The notes under the pieces are model-generated. The model was not told the origin of the DNA, did not search any database, and was given only the letters and a program-made list of their open reading frames with translations. Shown here piece after piece: positions 51,402 through 60,593 of a stretch of 64,000 bases of DNA. This stretch comes from Candidatus Aminicenantota bacterium. GTDB lineage: Bacteria; Acidobacteriota; Aminicenantia; Aminicenantales; UBA4085. The DNA is taken from NCBI GenBank assembly GCA_003141555.1, contig PLMN01000010.1:124001-188000 (forward strand), written 5' to 3'. The translations under genes and the position numbers were made by a program. How positions within the stretch are numbered: the first letter of the stretch is position 1; the number at the start of each line of letters is the position of its first letter.

Positions 51402-52502
51402 TCAGTACAGGATCCCGGCCGCCCGTGCCCCGGGGAAAAAGACGCTCCGGAGGTCGAACGGGTTCCGGAGGTAGGGACGGAAATTCTGGACGGTCCGGTC
51501 AACGAGATAGAGCAACGCCGGCAGGTTCTCCTGGAAGATGGGGGCGATGTCCTCTTCCCGGTTGAAAAAGCCGCCCAGGAGCTCGTCGATCGGGGGGAGC
51601 TCGATGGTGAAGGATGGGATGCCGCTCAAGCCGAACGTCCAGTCGTTCGCGTCGCCATTGGTCAGGTAGAGGTCCTTGCCCGACTGGCCGGGCGCATAGG
51701 TCCGTCCGTTGACCGCCTTGATTCGGTTCGCCATCTCAACCGCGATGCCCTGCATCTCGGCGTCGCGGTCCGAGGGCTGGTCGGTGTAGCCCCAGGGGTA
51801 GAGGATGTCCTGGGCGAAGCTGTGGTACGACACGACGGCCCCGAAGCTCTTCTTCAAAAAGAGATCGCGTACCGCCCGTGTTTCCGGCTCGGAGAACGGC
51901 GCCGGGCCGCGATAGATCTCGGAGCCGGGGTCGCCGCTCGATCCGGCATTGTCGAAACCCCATTTGTAGTCGTAGTTGCGGTTGATGTCAACGCCGAATT
52001 GCCCCCCTCCGTTGTCCCGCCGGTTCTTTCGCCAGTAGCGGTAGGTATGGATGGTGTATTCGAGGCCGTCCGGGTTGACCATGGGGACAATCCAGATTTC
52101 GCTCTGGTCGACCAGCCGCTTGACCTCGGGGTCGGTCGCGTAGCTCTCGACCAAATACTTGCCGAAATGAAACGGCACTTCGACCGAAATCCATTCCCGG
52201 GCGTGATGGCATCCCAGGATGAGGATCTGGGCTTGGTTCTCCTCGATCGCGACGTTGTCGCTGATCTTGAGCCCATAGATGTGCCGGTGCTCCAGGCTCT
52301 CTCCGAGGTCGAACACCTTGGCGATGGCCGGGTTCTTCTGCTGGAGGGCGAACAGGTCGGTTTCAAGCTCCTTGTAGGAGTGATAGGCACCGTTGAGGCC
52401 GCCCTCGGTCGAAAGGGCCGCCGCGTAGACCGGTGCCTGCAGCGCCGCGGCCGCAAGGAGCGGCGCCAGGACGAGCGCCCGCCGGAACATCCTCATCATC
52501 AT
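51402..52502 (-). CDS. M14-family zinc carboxypeptidase, exported
   Basis: 366 residues. Signal peptide up to ~VYAAAL. The zinc site is explicit: GCHHAREWISVEVPF (H-x2-E), VVSYHSFAQ (third ligand His) and the catalytic FTIELPPIDELL (Glu). MVNPDGLEYTIHTYRYWRKN and VDINRNYDYKWG are the classical carboxypeptidase A/T blocks. It likely trims peptides in the periplasm. Several ATGs at the start (52502, 52499, 52496, 52490) leave the exact N-terminus open. Confidence 0.92.
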   Translation of the reverse strand: MMMRMFRRALVLAPLLAAAALQAPVYAAALSTEGGLNGAYHSYKELETDLFALQQKNPAIAKVFDLGESLEHRHIYGLKISDNVAIEENQAQILILGCHHAREWISVEVPFHFGKYLVESYATDPEVKRLVDQSEIWIVPMVNPDGLEYTIHTYRYWRKNRRDNGGGQFGVDINRNYDYKWGFDNAGSSGDPGSEIYRGPAPFSEPETRAVRDLFLKKSFGAVVSYHSFAQDILYPWGYTDQPSDRDAEMQGIAVEMANRIKAVNGRTYAPGQSGKDLYLTNGDANDWTFGLSGIPSFTIELPPIDELLGGFFNREEDIAPIFQENLPALLYLVDRTVQNFRPYLRNPFDLRSVFFPGARAAGILY

Positions 52503-52506
52503 ATTA

Positions 52507-53751
52507 TTATAACTGAAAAATCAGCGAAATGGCTATCCTCCGGGCGATAAGGCCGTTGCCCGACCCCCACTCCCGGCCGAGAAGCGCGGCCAGGTCGAGG
52601 CGGAAACGCCCGGCGGCCAGGCCGGTCCCGACCGTGATGTCTCCATACGCCGAAGCCGGGTCCTTCACGGGCTGGGGGTCGTAGATGAGTCCCACCCGGG
52701 ACGGCATGTCGAAATCGATTCCGAACAGGGGGATCTTCTGCCGGAATTCGAGGCCCGCGTTCACCCGGACGACGTTTCGGAAGCCGCGGTCCTGCGCTTC
52801 CCCGAAAAAGTCCAGGGAATAAGCCGACCAGCCGAAGTAGGAGGCTTCGACGGCCAGGGTGAGGCTGGGCGACAGGTCGTAGGATCCGCCCAATCCGAGC
52901 ATCAGCGGCTGACGGGCGGTATCCTTGGAGGAGGCGTCGATCGGGATGTCCGTGTTCCCGTCGGGCGCCCGGTAATCCAGGGCGCTCTGTCCGGCGGCCT
53001 TCCTGGCGTAGGGCGTCCGGAAGACGGCCGCGGCTCGGAACCGCGAGGACGGCGACCAGAGCAAGCCCCCGTTGAGAAACAGGCCCCTGAAATCCTGGGT
53101 GACCGTGTCCGAAATCTCGTAGCCGCCGGGGCCGGTGACCTGCTCGACCAGGCTCCGCCGCAGGCTGCCGAAGACCTCGTTGACCCCGAGGCCGACGCTG
53201 AAGCCGTGTCCCAGGATCCCGCCGATGGCCGCGTTGACGATCCTCAGGTCGCCCGTCTGCGTCCATTGGAGGAGATAGCCATTTTGGCCGGCGGGGGCGC
53301 TCTCTTCGTAATAGGCCGTGGGCCGGAGATAGGATTCCTCCCGGCAGACGCTGAGGGCGAATCCCCACCGGCCCGCCCGCACCGCAACGCCGGCGAAATC
53401 GAGCCCCGTGGAGGAGGCCACGACGTTGCCGTCGGTCAGGAACACGCCCGTGCCGATGGGGCCGGCCTTGGCCATGGACGCGCTTTCGGCGAAACCCTGG
53501 ACGGCCGCGGAGACCCGGGGAAGGAGCGGCAGGAGGGCGGGGTTGGAGAGCGCCGCGGAAGGGTCGGCAGCCCGGGTGAATGACGTCCCCCCACGGCCGA
53601 GCCCGGCCGCTAGGGTGAACGGCGCGGTGTTCCAGGTCCGGAGCGGCGCCTCGTCTAGGTATTGGCCGATCTTGGTCTGGGCCCGGGCGGCGCCCGGCCA
53701 CGCGATCAGCGCGGCCAGCAGGCTGATCCCCGCAATCGCCCGCGCGCCCAT
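52507..53751 (-). CDS. Outer-membrane beta-barrel protein (FadL/PorV-like)
   Basis: 414 residues. A signal peptide (~1-24, ending AARAQ) is followed by amphipathic strands alternating with turns over the whole length, for example LDFAGVAVRAGRWGFALSV and FLNGGLLWSPSSRFRAAAVF. The start has GRGGTSFTRAADPSAALSNP, where the NPA-like motif recalls PorV/OMPP1 proteins. It ends AISLIFQL, a terminal hydrophobic strand for BAM-type insertion. Transport or secretion role uncertain. Its stop is five bases before the start of the M14 gene. Confidence 0.75.
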   Translation of the reverse strand: MGARAIAGISLLAALIAWPGAARAQTKIGQYLDEAPLRTWNTAPFTLAAGLGRGGTSFTRAADPSAALSNPALLPLLPRVSAAVQGFAESASMAKAGPIGTGVFLTDGNVVASSTGLDFAGVAVRAGRWGFALSVCREESYLRPTAYYEESAPAGQNGYLLQWTQTGDLRIVNAAIGGILGHGFSVGLGVNEVFGSLRRSLVEQVTGPGGYEISDTVTQDFRGLFLNGGLLWSPSSRFRAAAVFRTPYARKAAGQSALDYRAPDGNTDIPIDASSKDTARQPLMLGLGGSYDLSPSLTLAVEASYFGWSAYSLDFFGEAQDRGFRNVVRVNAGLEFRQKIPLFGIDFDMPSRVGLIYDPQPVKDPASAYGDITVGTGLAAGRFRLDLAALLGREWGSGNGLIARRIAISLIFQL

Positions 53752-53764
53752 GGCTTTTGCCGTC

Positions 53765-54256
53765 CTACTTCTCCGCGGACAGCCGGCTGAACAGTTCTTC
53801 GAAAGATCCCATGTCCATGCCTCCGACCTGCTTGTCCCGGATCATCCCTTTTTTGTCGATCACGAAGGTCGTCGGGATGTATCCCCCGGGCGCAAAATCG
53901 CGGATGATCTTGGGAGTAGCCAGGGCGATCGGATAGTTCACCTTGAGGGCGGCGAGAAACGGCTTCAGCTCGGAGGCGCTCATCTCGTCGACGGACAGGC
54001 CGATGATCTCAAAGCCTTTGTCCTTGTTTTTCGCGTAAAAAGCGGCGAAATCGGGGATTTCCGCCCGGCAGGGAGGGCACCAGGTCGCCCAGAAGTTCAC
54101 CAGGACGACCTTGCCCTTCAGGCCGGCGAGGGTGATTGTCCCGCCGTCCAGCGTCGTGACCGAGAAGTCCGGAGCGGCCTGGCCGGAATTCGGCGGAAGG
54201 GCGGCCGCGCAGCCTGAGACCAGGGCGGCCATCAGGAGAGGCAACGCATATTTCAT
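53765..54256 (-). CDS. TlpA-like thioredoxin-family lipoprotein
   Basis: 163 residues. Lipobox LVSGC (~12-16); then the thioredoxin fold with the redox motif WCPPC in VNFWATWCPPCRAEIPDF (~50-68) and a cis-Pro loop GYIPTTFVIDKKG. It reduces or maintains disulfides in the periplasm. It is 13 bases upstream of the outer-membrane gene on the same strand. Confidence 0.9.
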   Translation of the reverse strand: MKYALPLLMAALVSGCAAALPPNSGQAAPDFSVTTLDGGTITLAGLKGKVVLVNFWATWCPPCRAEIPDFAAFYAKNKDKGFEIIGLSVDEMSASELKPFLAALKVNYPIALATPKIIRDFAPGGYIPTTFVIDKKGMIRDKQVGGMDMGSFEELFSRLSAEK

Positions 54257-54313
54257 GGCGTTCGTCCTTATTTCGAAACTGCGGATTAGAAATGATCAAC
54301 TAAGCGCCGGAGC

Positions 54314-54345
54314 AAAAAAGGGAGGCGTTCGCCGGAACGCCCCCC
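54314..54345 (-). terminator. Rho-independent terminator of the por operon
   Basis: On the minus strand GGGGGCGTTC-CGGC-GAACGCCTCCC followed by TTTTTT, just past the stop of porB. Confidence 0.82.
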
Positions 54346-54357
54346 CCGGGAAATCCA

Positions 54358-55257
54358 TCAGCGATTTTCGCACAGCTTGAGGAGGCGGGTCCACTCGTGG
54401 TCCACGGCCTCCTGCATCACCTTGATCGTCTCCGGCTTGAGGTGGCGGAACCGCCCCTGGAGCTTGAGGTAGTCGTCGATCGGCTTCTTGTTCGCGGGCT
54501 TCATCGTCAGGGTGTATTTTTCCCCGTGTTCGACTTCGAAGAGGGGGAAGATGCAGTTCTGGACGACCATCCGGCCGAGCTTGATCGTGTCTTCCGGCCG
54601 GCTCTTCCAGCCCGTCGGGCAGGGGGCGTAGATGTGAAGGAAGCGCGTGCCCTTGACGTCCTTGGCCTTTTTGGCCTTCTTATAGACGTCCTCGGGGTAG
54701 GAGATGGAGGCCGTGGCCTGGTACGGGATGCGGTGGGCGGCCATGATGGCGTCGATGTCCTTCTTGGGCTGGTCCTTGAAGAACTTGACCGGCGTCGTGG
54801 TGGTCCAGGCCCCCAGCGGCGTCGCGGAGCTCCGCTGGATGCCGGTGTTCATGTAGGCCTCGTTGTCGTAGCAGACGTAGATGATGTCGTCGTTGCGCTC
54901 GGCCGCCCCGCTCAGGGCCTGAAGGCCGATGTCGAACGTCCCGCCGTCTCCCCCCCAGGCGACGACCGTGGTTTCGTTGTCTCCCGTCATCTGGAGGCCG
55001 GCCTTGACTCCCGTGGCCGTGGAGGCCGCCGTCTCGAAGGCGCTGTGGTGGACGGGCACGCCCAGGCAGGAGTAGGGGTAGGGGCCGTCGATGACCGACC
55101 AGCAACAGGCCGGGATGCAAAGGACGGTCTTCGGGCCCAGAGCCTTGAGGAAGTACCGCATGGCGAGGGTGGCGCCGCAGCCCTGACAGGCGAGGTTTCC
55201 CGATCCGACCAGCTCCTCCGTGGGGAGGGAGAGTTTCATCTTCTTCTCTTTGCTCAT
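54358..55257 (-). CDS. porB: Pyruvate/2-oxoacid:ferredoxin oxidoreductase, beta subunit
   Basis: 299 residues. CQGCGATLAMRYFLKALGPK near the start (Cys cluster), then the thiamine-diphosphate-binding motif GDGGTFDIGLQALSGAAERN with CYDNEAYMNTGIQRSSATP. This subunit holds TPP and one [4Fe-4S] cluster. It oxidises pyruvate (or a related 2-oxoacid) to acyl-CoA with ferredoxin as acceptor. Overlaps porA by four bases. Confidence 0.95.
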   Translation of the reverse strand: MSKEKKMKLSLPTEELVGSGNLACQGCGATLAMRYFLKALGPKTVLCIPACCWSVIDGPYPYSCLGVPVHHSAFETAASTATGVKAGLQMTGDNETTVVAWGGDGGTFDIGLQALSGAAERNDDIIYVCYDNEAYMNTGIQRSSATPLGAWTTTTPVKFFKDQPKKDIDAIMAAHRIPYQATASISYPEDVYKKAKKAKDVKGTRFLHIYAPCPTGWKSRPEDTIKLGRMVVQNCIFPLFEVEHGEKYTLTMKPANKKPIDDYLKLQGRFRHLKPETIKVMQEAVDHEWTRLLKLCENR

Positions 55258-56408
55258 ATCTTGGCTCCGATCCAGACGATCTCCGCTTCAGGCTGCTCAT
55301 GGGCGATCGCGTAGTCCACCACTTCCTTGAACGAGGCGGGGGTGATGTCCCGGCCGCCGAGCCCGGCGATAAAACCGAAGACCGGCTTGCCGTCGGCGTG
55401 GCCGTAGACGGCCGATTTCAGCTCCTGGGAAAAAATCCCGTGGTGGCCGTAGGAGATGTTGCGGTCGACGACCGCGATCTTCTTCGCGGCCGCCGTGTAT
55501 TTCCGGACCGCCTCGAAGGGGAAGGGACGAAAGACCTTGATCCGCAGGTTTCCGACCTTGGTGCCGGCCGCCCGCATCGCATCGACGGCGACGCGGGCCG
55601 TGTAGCCCGCGGTTCCGGAGGTCACCAGGATGATCTCGGCGTCTTCGCAGAGGTAGGGATCGACCAGACCGAGGTACCGGCCGAAGATCTTCTCGAACTC
55701 CCGGCCCGTGGCTTCGATCAAGGCCGGGGCCTTCTCCATGTCCTTCTGCAGCTTGTAGCGCAGCTCCATGTAATGTTCCGGGGAGGTCAGTCCGCCGAAG
55801 GCGCGCGGGTCGCTCGGCGTGAGCTTGTAGAGCGGCCGGAAGGGCGGCAGATAGGCGTCGACTTTCGCCGCCTCGGGAATGTCGACAACCTCGTAGGTGT
55901 GGGACAAGGCGAAGGCGTCGAGGATGACCATGCTTGGGATGGACAGCGCCTCGGACACCTTGAAGGCTTGGAGGACGGTGTCCACGACCTCTTGGTTGCT
56001 GGCGCAGTAATATTGCATCCAGCCCGTGTCCCGCTGGGAGAGGCTGTCGTTCTGATCGGCCCAGATGGTCCAGCCCGGGGCCATGGCCCGGTTGACGTTG
56101 CCCATGACCACCGGGACGCGCTCGCCCGCGGCCCAATGCAGCATTTCGTGCATCAGGGCCAGGCCCTGGGCCGACGTGGCGGTGAAGGCCCGGGCACCGG
56201 CGGCCGAGGCCCCGATGCAGGCGGCCATGGCCGAGTGCTCGGATTCGACCTTGATGAACTTGGCGTCGAGCGTCCCGTCGGCGCACATCTCGGAGAGGAG
56301 CTCGACGACCTGGGTCTGGGGCGTGATCGGGTAGGCCGCGATCACCTGGGAGCGGGCGAGCATGGCCCCGTAGGACAGGGCGTGGTTGCCCATGATGACT
56401 TTTTTCAT
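55254..56408 (-). CDS. porA: Pyruvate/2-oxoacid:ferredoxin oxidoreductase, alpha subunit
   Basis: 384 residues from MKKVIMGNHALSYGAMLARS. VIAAYPITPQTQVVELLSEM and GASAAGARAFTATSAQGLAL are the alpha-subunit hallmarks (domain I), with the domain II part ending ISYGHHGIFSQELKSAVYGH. It starts four bases inside the porD stop. A larger open frame upstream is a shadow. Confidence 0.94.
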   Translation of the reverse strand: MKKVIMGNHALSYGAMLARSQVIAAYPITPQTQVVELLSEMCADGTLDAKFIKVESEHSAMAACIGASAAGARAFTATSAQGLALMHEMLHWAAGERVPVVMGNVNRAMAPGWTIWADQNDSLSQRDTGWMQYYCASNQEVVDTVLQAFKVSEALSIPSMVILDAFALSHTYEVVDIPEAAKVDAYLPPFRPLYKLTPSDPRAFGGLTSPEHYMELRYKLQKDMEKAPALIEATGREFEKIFGRYLGLVDPYLCEDAEIILVTSGTAGYTARVAVDAMRAAGTKVGNLRIKVFRPFPFEAVRKYTAAAKKIAVVDRNISYGHHGIFSQELKSAVYGHADGKPVFGFIAGLGGRDITPASFKEVVDYAIAHEQPEAEIVWIGAKI

Positions 56409-56704
56409 TTCCGTTCCTCCACCATGACGATGCACTTCGCCGGGCATTCCTCGGCGCAGATGCCGCAGCCCTTGCAGAAGTCGTAGTCCACGACGGGCCA
56501 TTCGTTCTCGATCAGGATCGACATGTCGGGGCAGAATTTCCAGCAGATGCCGCATTGGATGCAGTCCTCGAGCTTGATCTCCGGCCGGATGTTCCGCCAC
56601 GTGCCGGTCTTATTCCAGAGCATCGAGCCGAGGGACATGGGCATGGTCGGCACTTCGGCGATGGACGTGAAATTAATTTTTTTCGCGTCTCGTTTCTTGG
56701 GCAT
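56405..56704 (-). CDS. porD: Pyruvate/2-oxoacid:ferredoxin oxidoreductase, delta (ferredoxin) subunit
   Basis: 99 residues with two [4Fe-4S] motifs, CIQCGICWKFCPD and CKGCGICAEECPAKC, joined by a linker. The N-terminal ~45 residues are the usual delta extension. It carries electrons from the TPP site to external ferredoxin. Confidence 0.94.
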   Translation of the reverse strand: MPKKRDAKKINFTSIAEVPTMPMSLGSMLWNKTGTWRNIRPEIKLEDCIQCGICWKFCPDMSILIENEWPVVDYDFCKGCGICAEECPAKCIVMVEERK

Positions 56705-56715
56705 GAGCTTCCTCC

Positions 56716-57270
56716 TCAGCAGTAGTCGCCGGCCTGCTCGTAGGCCTCGGATGCCGCCGTTTTGTTGTTCTCGGGCTTGATCGAAATGGCGTCCCCGACG
56801 GCCTTAAGGAGCGAATCGAGCTTCGTCAGGCCGAGGATCCGGGTCACGACGCCGACGATGGCCGTGTTGACGATCGGCGCGGCCAGCGAGCCGAGCTTGT
56901 TTCGGACGGCGATCTCGGTGGCGTTGACCGTCGCGACCTTGAACTTGGAGGGGAAGGCGAACTCCCCGGGCTTCTTGTCGCTGTTGATGATGATCCAGCC
57001 GCCGTCTTTCAGGCCCTCGGTGACGTCGATCGCCTCGACGAGGGTCGGATCGACCACGACCACATGGTCGGGGGCGTAGATCCGGCTCTTGTCATAGATG
57101 GGCTTGCTGTCGATGCGGATGAAGGCCACGACGGGCGAGCCGCGCCGCTCGACGCCGAACTCGGGATAAGCCTGGACGTAGTTGTCCTCCTGGGCGAGCG
57201 CGTCGGCAAGGATTTTCGAGGCCACGACCGTTCCCTGGCCGCCTCGGCCGTGAAAACGTATTTCGATCAT
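56716..57270 (-). CDS. porG: Pyruvate/2-oxoacid:ferredoxin oxidoreductase, gamma subunit
   Basis: 184 residues from MIEIRFHGRGGQGTVVASKI, the family's RGGQG signature. QAYPEFGVERRGSPVVAF and NTAIVGVVTRILGL complete it. AGGAG lies before the ATG; a clear TATAAT at 57310-57305 on the minus strand would be the -10 for the whole operon (porG-porD-porA-porB). Confidence 0.94.
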   Translation of the reverse strand: MIEIRFHGRGGQGTVVASKILADALAQEDNYVQAYPEFGVERRGSPVVAFIRIDSKPIYDKSRIYAPDHVVVVDPTLVEAIDVTEGLKDGGWIIINSDKKPGEFAFPSKFKVATVNATEIAVRNKLGSLAAPIVNTAIVGVVTRILGLTKLDSLLKAVGDAISIKPENNKTAASEAYEQAGDYC

Positions 57271-57369
57271 GGAGACTCCTTTAGGGGCGTTTCCGAAGGA
57301 GGATATTATAGCGTCCTTGCCCGGGCGAGGGAAGGGAAAAGTCACGTTGTTCCAGACGTCCCCGCCGGG

Positions 57370-57398
57370 TTGACTTGGGACTGGGGGTCCGCTAGAGT
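57370..57398 (+). promoter_or_regulatory. Promoter of the membrane glycosyltransferase genes
   Basis: TTGACT, 17 bases, TAGAGT, about 25-30 bases before the candidate starts at 57421 and 57427. Confidence 0.5.
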
Positions 57399-57426
57399 GA
57401 GGGCGCGGGAGAAGGGGCCCGTGGCC

Positions 57427-59070
57427 ATGACCATGACGGTGAACGATCGGCGCACACGGATGTTCATTCTCGCGGGTCTAGCGGCCGTGGCCGCGTCCGG
57501 CGCGCTGGCCCTGGGCTGGAGCATGGATCGCGGGATCGGTCTCCAGCCCGATTCCGCCTTCTACCTGGATTGTGCAGCCCATATCGGCCGGGGCGAAGGC
57601 TACGTGACCGGACTCCAGGATAACCTGCGGCCGATCAGCTTCCGGGAATACCTGGCGGATATCAAGGCGGAAGGCCGCGTCCGTCCCCGCCCCGAGGTCG
57701 TTTTCCCGCCGTTCTATTCGATCGCCCTCTCCGCCGGCCGGGGGCTCGGCCTCGATCCGGAACGGTCGGCCCGGGCCCTGGGCATGCTCCTCTTCGCGGT
57801 CAATATCTTCCTGGCCGGATTCATCGTCTATAGATATACCACCCCTTCGCCCTTCTTCGCCTTCGCGGCGGCGATCGTCATGCTCGGCTCGGAAAGCACG
57901 TTGGGTCTGCACGCCTATGCCCTGTCCGAGCCTCTTTTCCTAGCCCTGACCCAGTTCGGTTTGATCGGCGTGTCGGCGTTTATCGAGAAGGGCGGGCTTT
58001 GGGCTTTGGCGGGGGGCTCCCTAGCTGCCGGGCTGGCCTTTTTGACGCGCTATGCCGGCGGTGCGCTGGTCGCCGCAGGCGTCCTCGCCATCCTCATCTT
58101 TCGGCGAACGAGTTTCCCGAGGCGCCTAGGCGCGGCCGGCGGCTTGGCCCTCGCGGGCAGCCTCCCCGCCCTGGCGTTCATGATTCGAAACCTCGTGGTC
58201 GCGGGGGCGGCGACGAACCGCACGCTGACGGTCATTCCCGTCTCGTTCGGAAGCGTTATTCTCGATCTGAAGACCACGCTCTCCTCCTGGGTCTTTCCCA
58301 ACTTGTATCGCGTCTTCGCGTCTCCTGTCGAGAAGGATATCCTCGCCCTGGCTTCCGTCGTCGTACTGGCAGGCCTCATCGCCGCGGCGGTCCTGATCGT
58401 TCGCCGCGCGCGGAGAAGCGGCCTACAAGGCGCGGGGGCCGGGTCCGCCCGGCCTATCCTCTTCGCGCTCTTCCTGGCCGTCTATGTGGGCTACATCCTC
58501 TTTTCCATGTTTTTCATCGATCCCATGATTCCGCTCGATTACAGGATCCTAGCACCGTTTTTTGTGGCTGGCGCGGCCGTGGGCTTGATTGAGCTCAGCC
58601 GGGTAATGCGACTCGTGGGGCGGGGCTCGCTCAGGTCCGGACTGGCTCTCGCTTTCGGGCTCTACCTCGCCGCTTATCTGGCGCTCGCCGGAGCCTGGCT
58701 CGTGCGCTTCCGGGCCCAGGGCGGCGGATACAACAACCAGGAATGGCGCGGCTCCGAAATGGCCGCCGCCGTGGCGGTCCAGCCTCCCGGCTTGCCGATC
58801 GTGACGAACGACGATATCGCAGTGCATTTCCTGTTGCGCCGCGATGCGTACTATATTCCTATGAGCCAATGGCCGGTCCGAATCGAAGAGCTCAAGTCCG
58901 AGATCGGCGCCGGCGAGGCCCTAGCGATTCTCTTTAAGACCAAAACGCATCTGCTCCGCAGCGACGCGTCTCCAGACTTGATCGAGCGGCTTCTGGCCGA
59001 GCGGCTTGCAGCGGAACCCCTGGTCCGTCTAACGTCCGTCTCGGTTTTCCGCATCGGGGGGGCGCGGTGA
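57427..59070 (+). CDS. GT39-like membrane glycosyltransferase
   Basis: 547 residues from ATG at 57427 (GTG at 57421 also possible; the open frame extends to 57064 without a start site). About eleven membrane helices; the N-terminal loop PDSAFYLDCAAHIGRGEG carries the acidic Asp typical of the PMT/ArnT-type family using polyprenyl-linked sugars. The soluble C-terminal domain follows (~430-547). It would decorate a lipid or surface glycan. Overlaps the next gene by four bases (GTGA). Confidence 0.8.
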   Translation: MTMTVNDRRTRMFILAGLAAVAASGALALGWSMDRGIGLQPDSAFYLDCAAHIGRGEGYVTGLQDNLRPISFREYLADIKAEGRVRPRPEVVFPPFYSIALSAGRGLGLDPERSARALGMLLFAVNIFLAGFIVYRYTTPSPFFAFAAAIVMLGSESTLGLHAYALSEPLFLALTQFGLIGVSAFIEKGGLWALAGGSLAAGLAFLTRYAGGALVAAGVLAILIFRRTSFPRRLGAAGGLALAGSLPALAFMIRNLVVAGAATNRTLTVIPVSFGSVILDLKTTLSSWVFPNLYRVFASPVEKDILALASVVVLAGLIAAAVLIVRRARRSGLQGAGAGSARPILFALFLAVYVGYILFSMFFIDPMIPLDYRILAPFFVAGAAVGLIELSRVMRLVGRGSLRSGLALAFGLYLAAYLALAGAWLVRFRAQGGGYNNQEWRGSEMAAAVAVQPPGLPIVTNDDIAVHFLLRRDAYYIPMSQWPVRIEELKSEIGAGEALAILFKTKTHLLRSDASPDLIERLLAERLAAEPLVRLTSVSVFRIGGAR

Positions 59071-60593
59071 GCAGCCCCTCTCCCAAGCAGGTCCGCGGGG
59101 CGCTTCTCGTCTGGACGGGGCTGTTCCTGGCGGGCGCGGGGCTCCGCGTCCTCGACGCTGGCCATCCCGTCGACGGCGGGGTTCGGGAATCGTGGCGGGA
59201 GTGCGATTACGCCGCCGTCGCCCGGAACTTCTTCCGGGAAGGAATGAATATCCTCCTGCCCCGGATCGATTGGCGCGGCGAGGGGCCCGGGTTCGCCGAG
59301 ATGGAGTTTCCGGCCCTGCCGTGGACCATGGCCGCCCTCGACAAGGTGTTCGGCTACGGCGAGGCCCGGGGCCGGTGGCTCATGGTCGCCGCCTCGCTCC
59401 TGACCTTGATCGCCTTCTTTGCCTTGGCCCGCTCGGTCCTCCCGCCTTTCGGGGCGCTTGCGGCCTCCGCCGTCTTCGTCCTCAACCCCCTGGCCGTCCG
59501 CGTTTCCAATGCCCTCCAGCCGGAATCCCTCATGCTCTTTTTCTATGTGTTCGCGGCCTATGCCTTTCTGCGCTGGCTCGAGAATGAGAGCCGGACCTGG
59601 TATGCCCTCGCCCTCGTCTCGACGGCGATGGTCGTGCTGGTCAAGATCCCGGCCATCCATATCGGGATTCTATTCCTGGCCTTGCTTCTTTGGAAAAAAG
59701 GAGCGGCCGCCCTTGCCCGCCCCCGGGTCTGGCTTTTCGGAATTGGGGCCCTTGTTCCGGGAGCCCTCTGGTATCTTCATGCCCACCGTCTCTGGCTCGT
59801 CTACGGCAATTCGCTCGGGGTTTCCAACGAATTCCATTGGTTCGGCTTGGACCTCCTGATTAGGCCCGGCGCCTTCATCAAGCTCCTCATCAATCTGGCG
59901 AAAATGGAGGTCGGACTCGTCTGGACGCCGGTGGGCGTCGCAGCCGTTGCGGCCGCGCTCATCGCCCTTCGGAAGCGGCCGGCCGTTCGCCTCGGCCTGT
60001 TCTGGCTCGCAGCTCTCCTCTGCTATTATTTCGTGACGATTCGGACGACGGGCGACACCTGGGCTGCCTACTATCATGTCGTGTCCGTCCCCGCCGCAGC
60101 CCTCCTCATCGGAACGGCGGCGGCCGCCCTTCTTTCGTGGCTCCGCCGAACCCGGCCCGGCGTCGTCCCGGGCCTGCGAATCGCAATTGTGGCCTTGGGG
60201 CTGACGGCGATCCTCGGGTTCGAAGGCATCATGGTCCTGCGGGACCTCCATCCTACGTGGTCACAAGGTGTTTACGAATGCGCCCTGAGCTTCAAGCCCC
60301 TGATCCCGGAGGGCGCGCTCATTCTCTGCTCCGGAGGCGTCTCCAAGGACGAAACGGGCAAGCCCGTGGCCTATAACGCCTCCTACATGTTTTTTTGGCT
60401 CGATCGCAAAGGATTCAACATCCCCTCGGACCTTTATTCCCTCGACGCCGTGGAGTCCTATGTCCGCCGCGGGGCCCGCTTTTTCGTCCTGGAGAAGGAG
60501 TCCCTCCGCGATTCCCCGAAGTTCGCGGACGAGATGAAATCGAGGGCGTCCCTGCTCGCCGAGTGCCCGAAAGCCTATCTCTTCCGTTTCTAG
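59067..60593 (+). CDS. GT39-like membrane glycosyltransferase, second copy
   Basis: 508 residues from GTG. Related layout to the previous gene: N-terminal GGVRESWRECDYAAVARNFF with acidic loop (WRECDY), many helices, and a C-terminal soluble part rich in polar motifs (GGVSKDETGKPVAYNASYMF). A second, diverged member. Its stop shares the palindrome CTAG with the stop of the convergent FAD gene. Confidence 0.82.
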   Translation: MSSPSPKQVRGALLVWTGLFLAGAGLRVLDAGHPVDGGVRESWRECDYAAVARNFFREGMNILLPRIDWRGEGPGFAEMEFPALPWTMAALDKVFGYGEARGRWLMVAASLLTLIAFFALARSVLPPFGALAASAVFVLNPLAVRVSNALQPESLMLFFYVFAAYAFLRWLENESRTWYALALVSTAMVVLVKIPAIHIGILFLALLLWKKGAAALARPRVWLFGIGALVPGALWYLHAHRLWLVYGNSLGVSNEFHWFGLDLLIRPGAFIKLLINLAKMEVGLVWTPVGVAAVAAALIALRKRPAVRLGLFWLAALLCYYFVTIRTTGDTWAAYYHVVSVPAAALLIGTAAAALLSWLRRTRPGVVPGLRIAIVALGLTAILGFEGIMVLRDLHPTWSQGVYECALSFKPLIPEGALILCSGGVSKDETGKPVAYNASYMFFWLDRKGFNIPSDLYSLDAVESYVRRGARFFVLEKESLRDSPKFADEMKSRASLLAECPKAYLFRF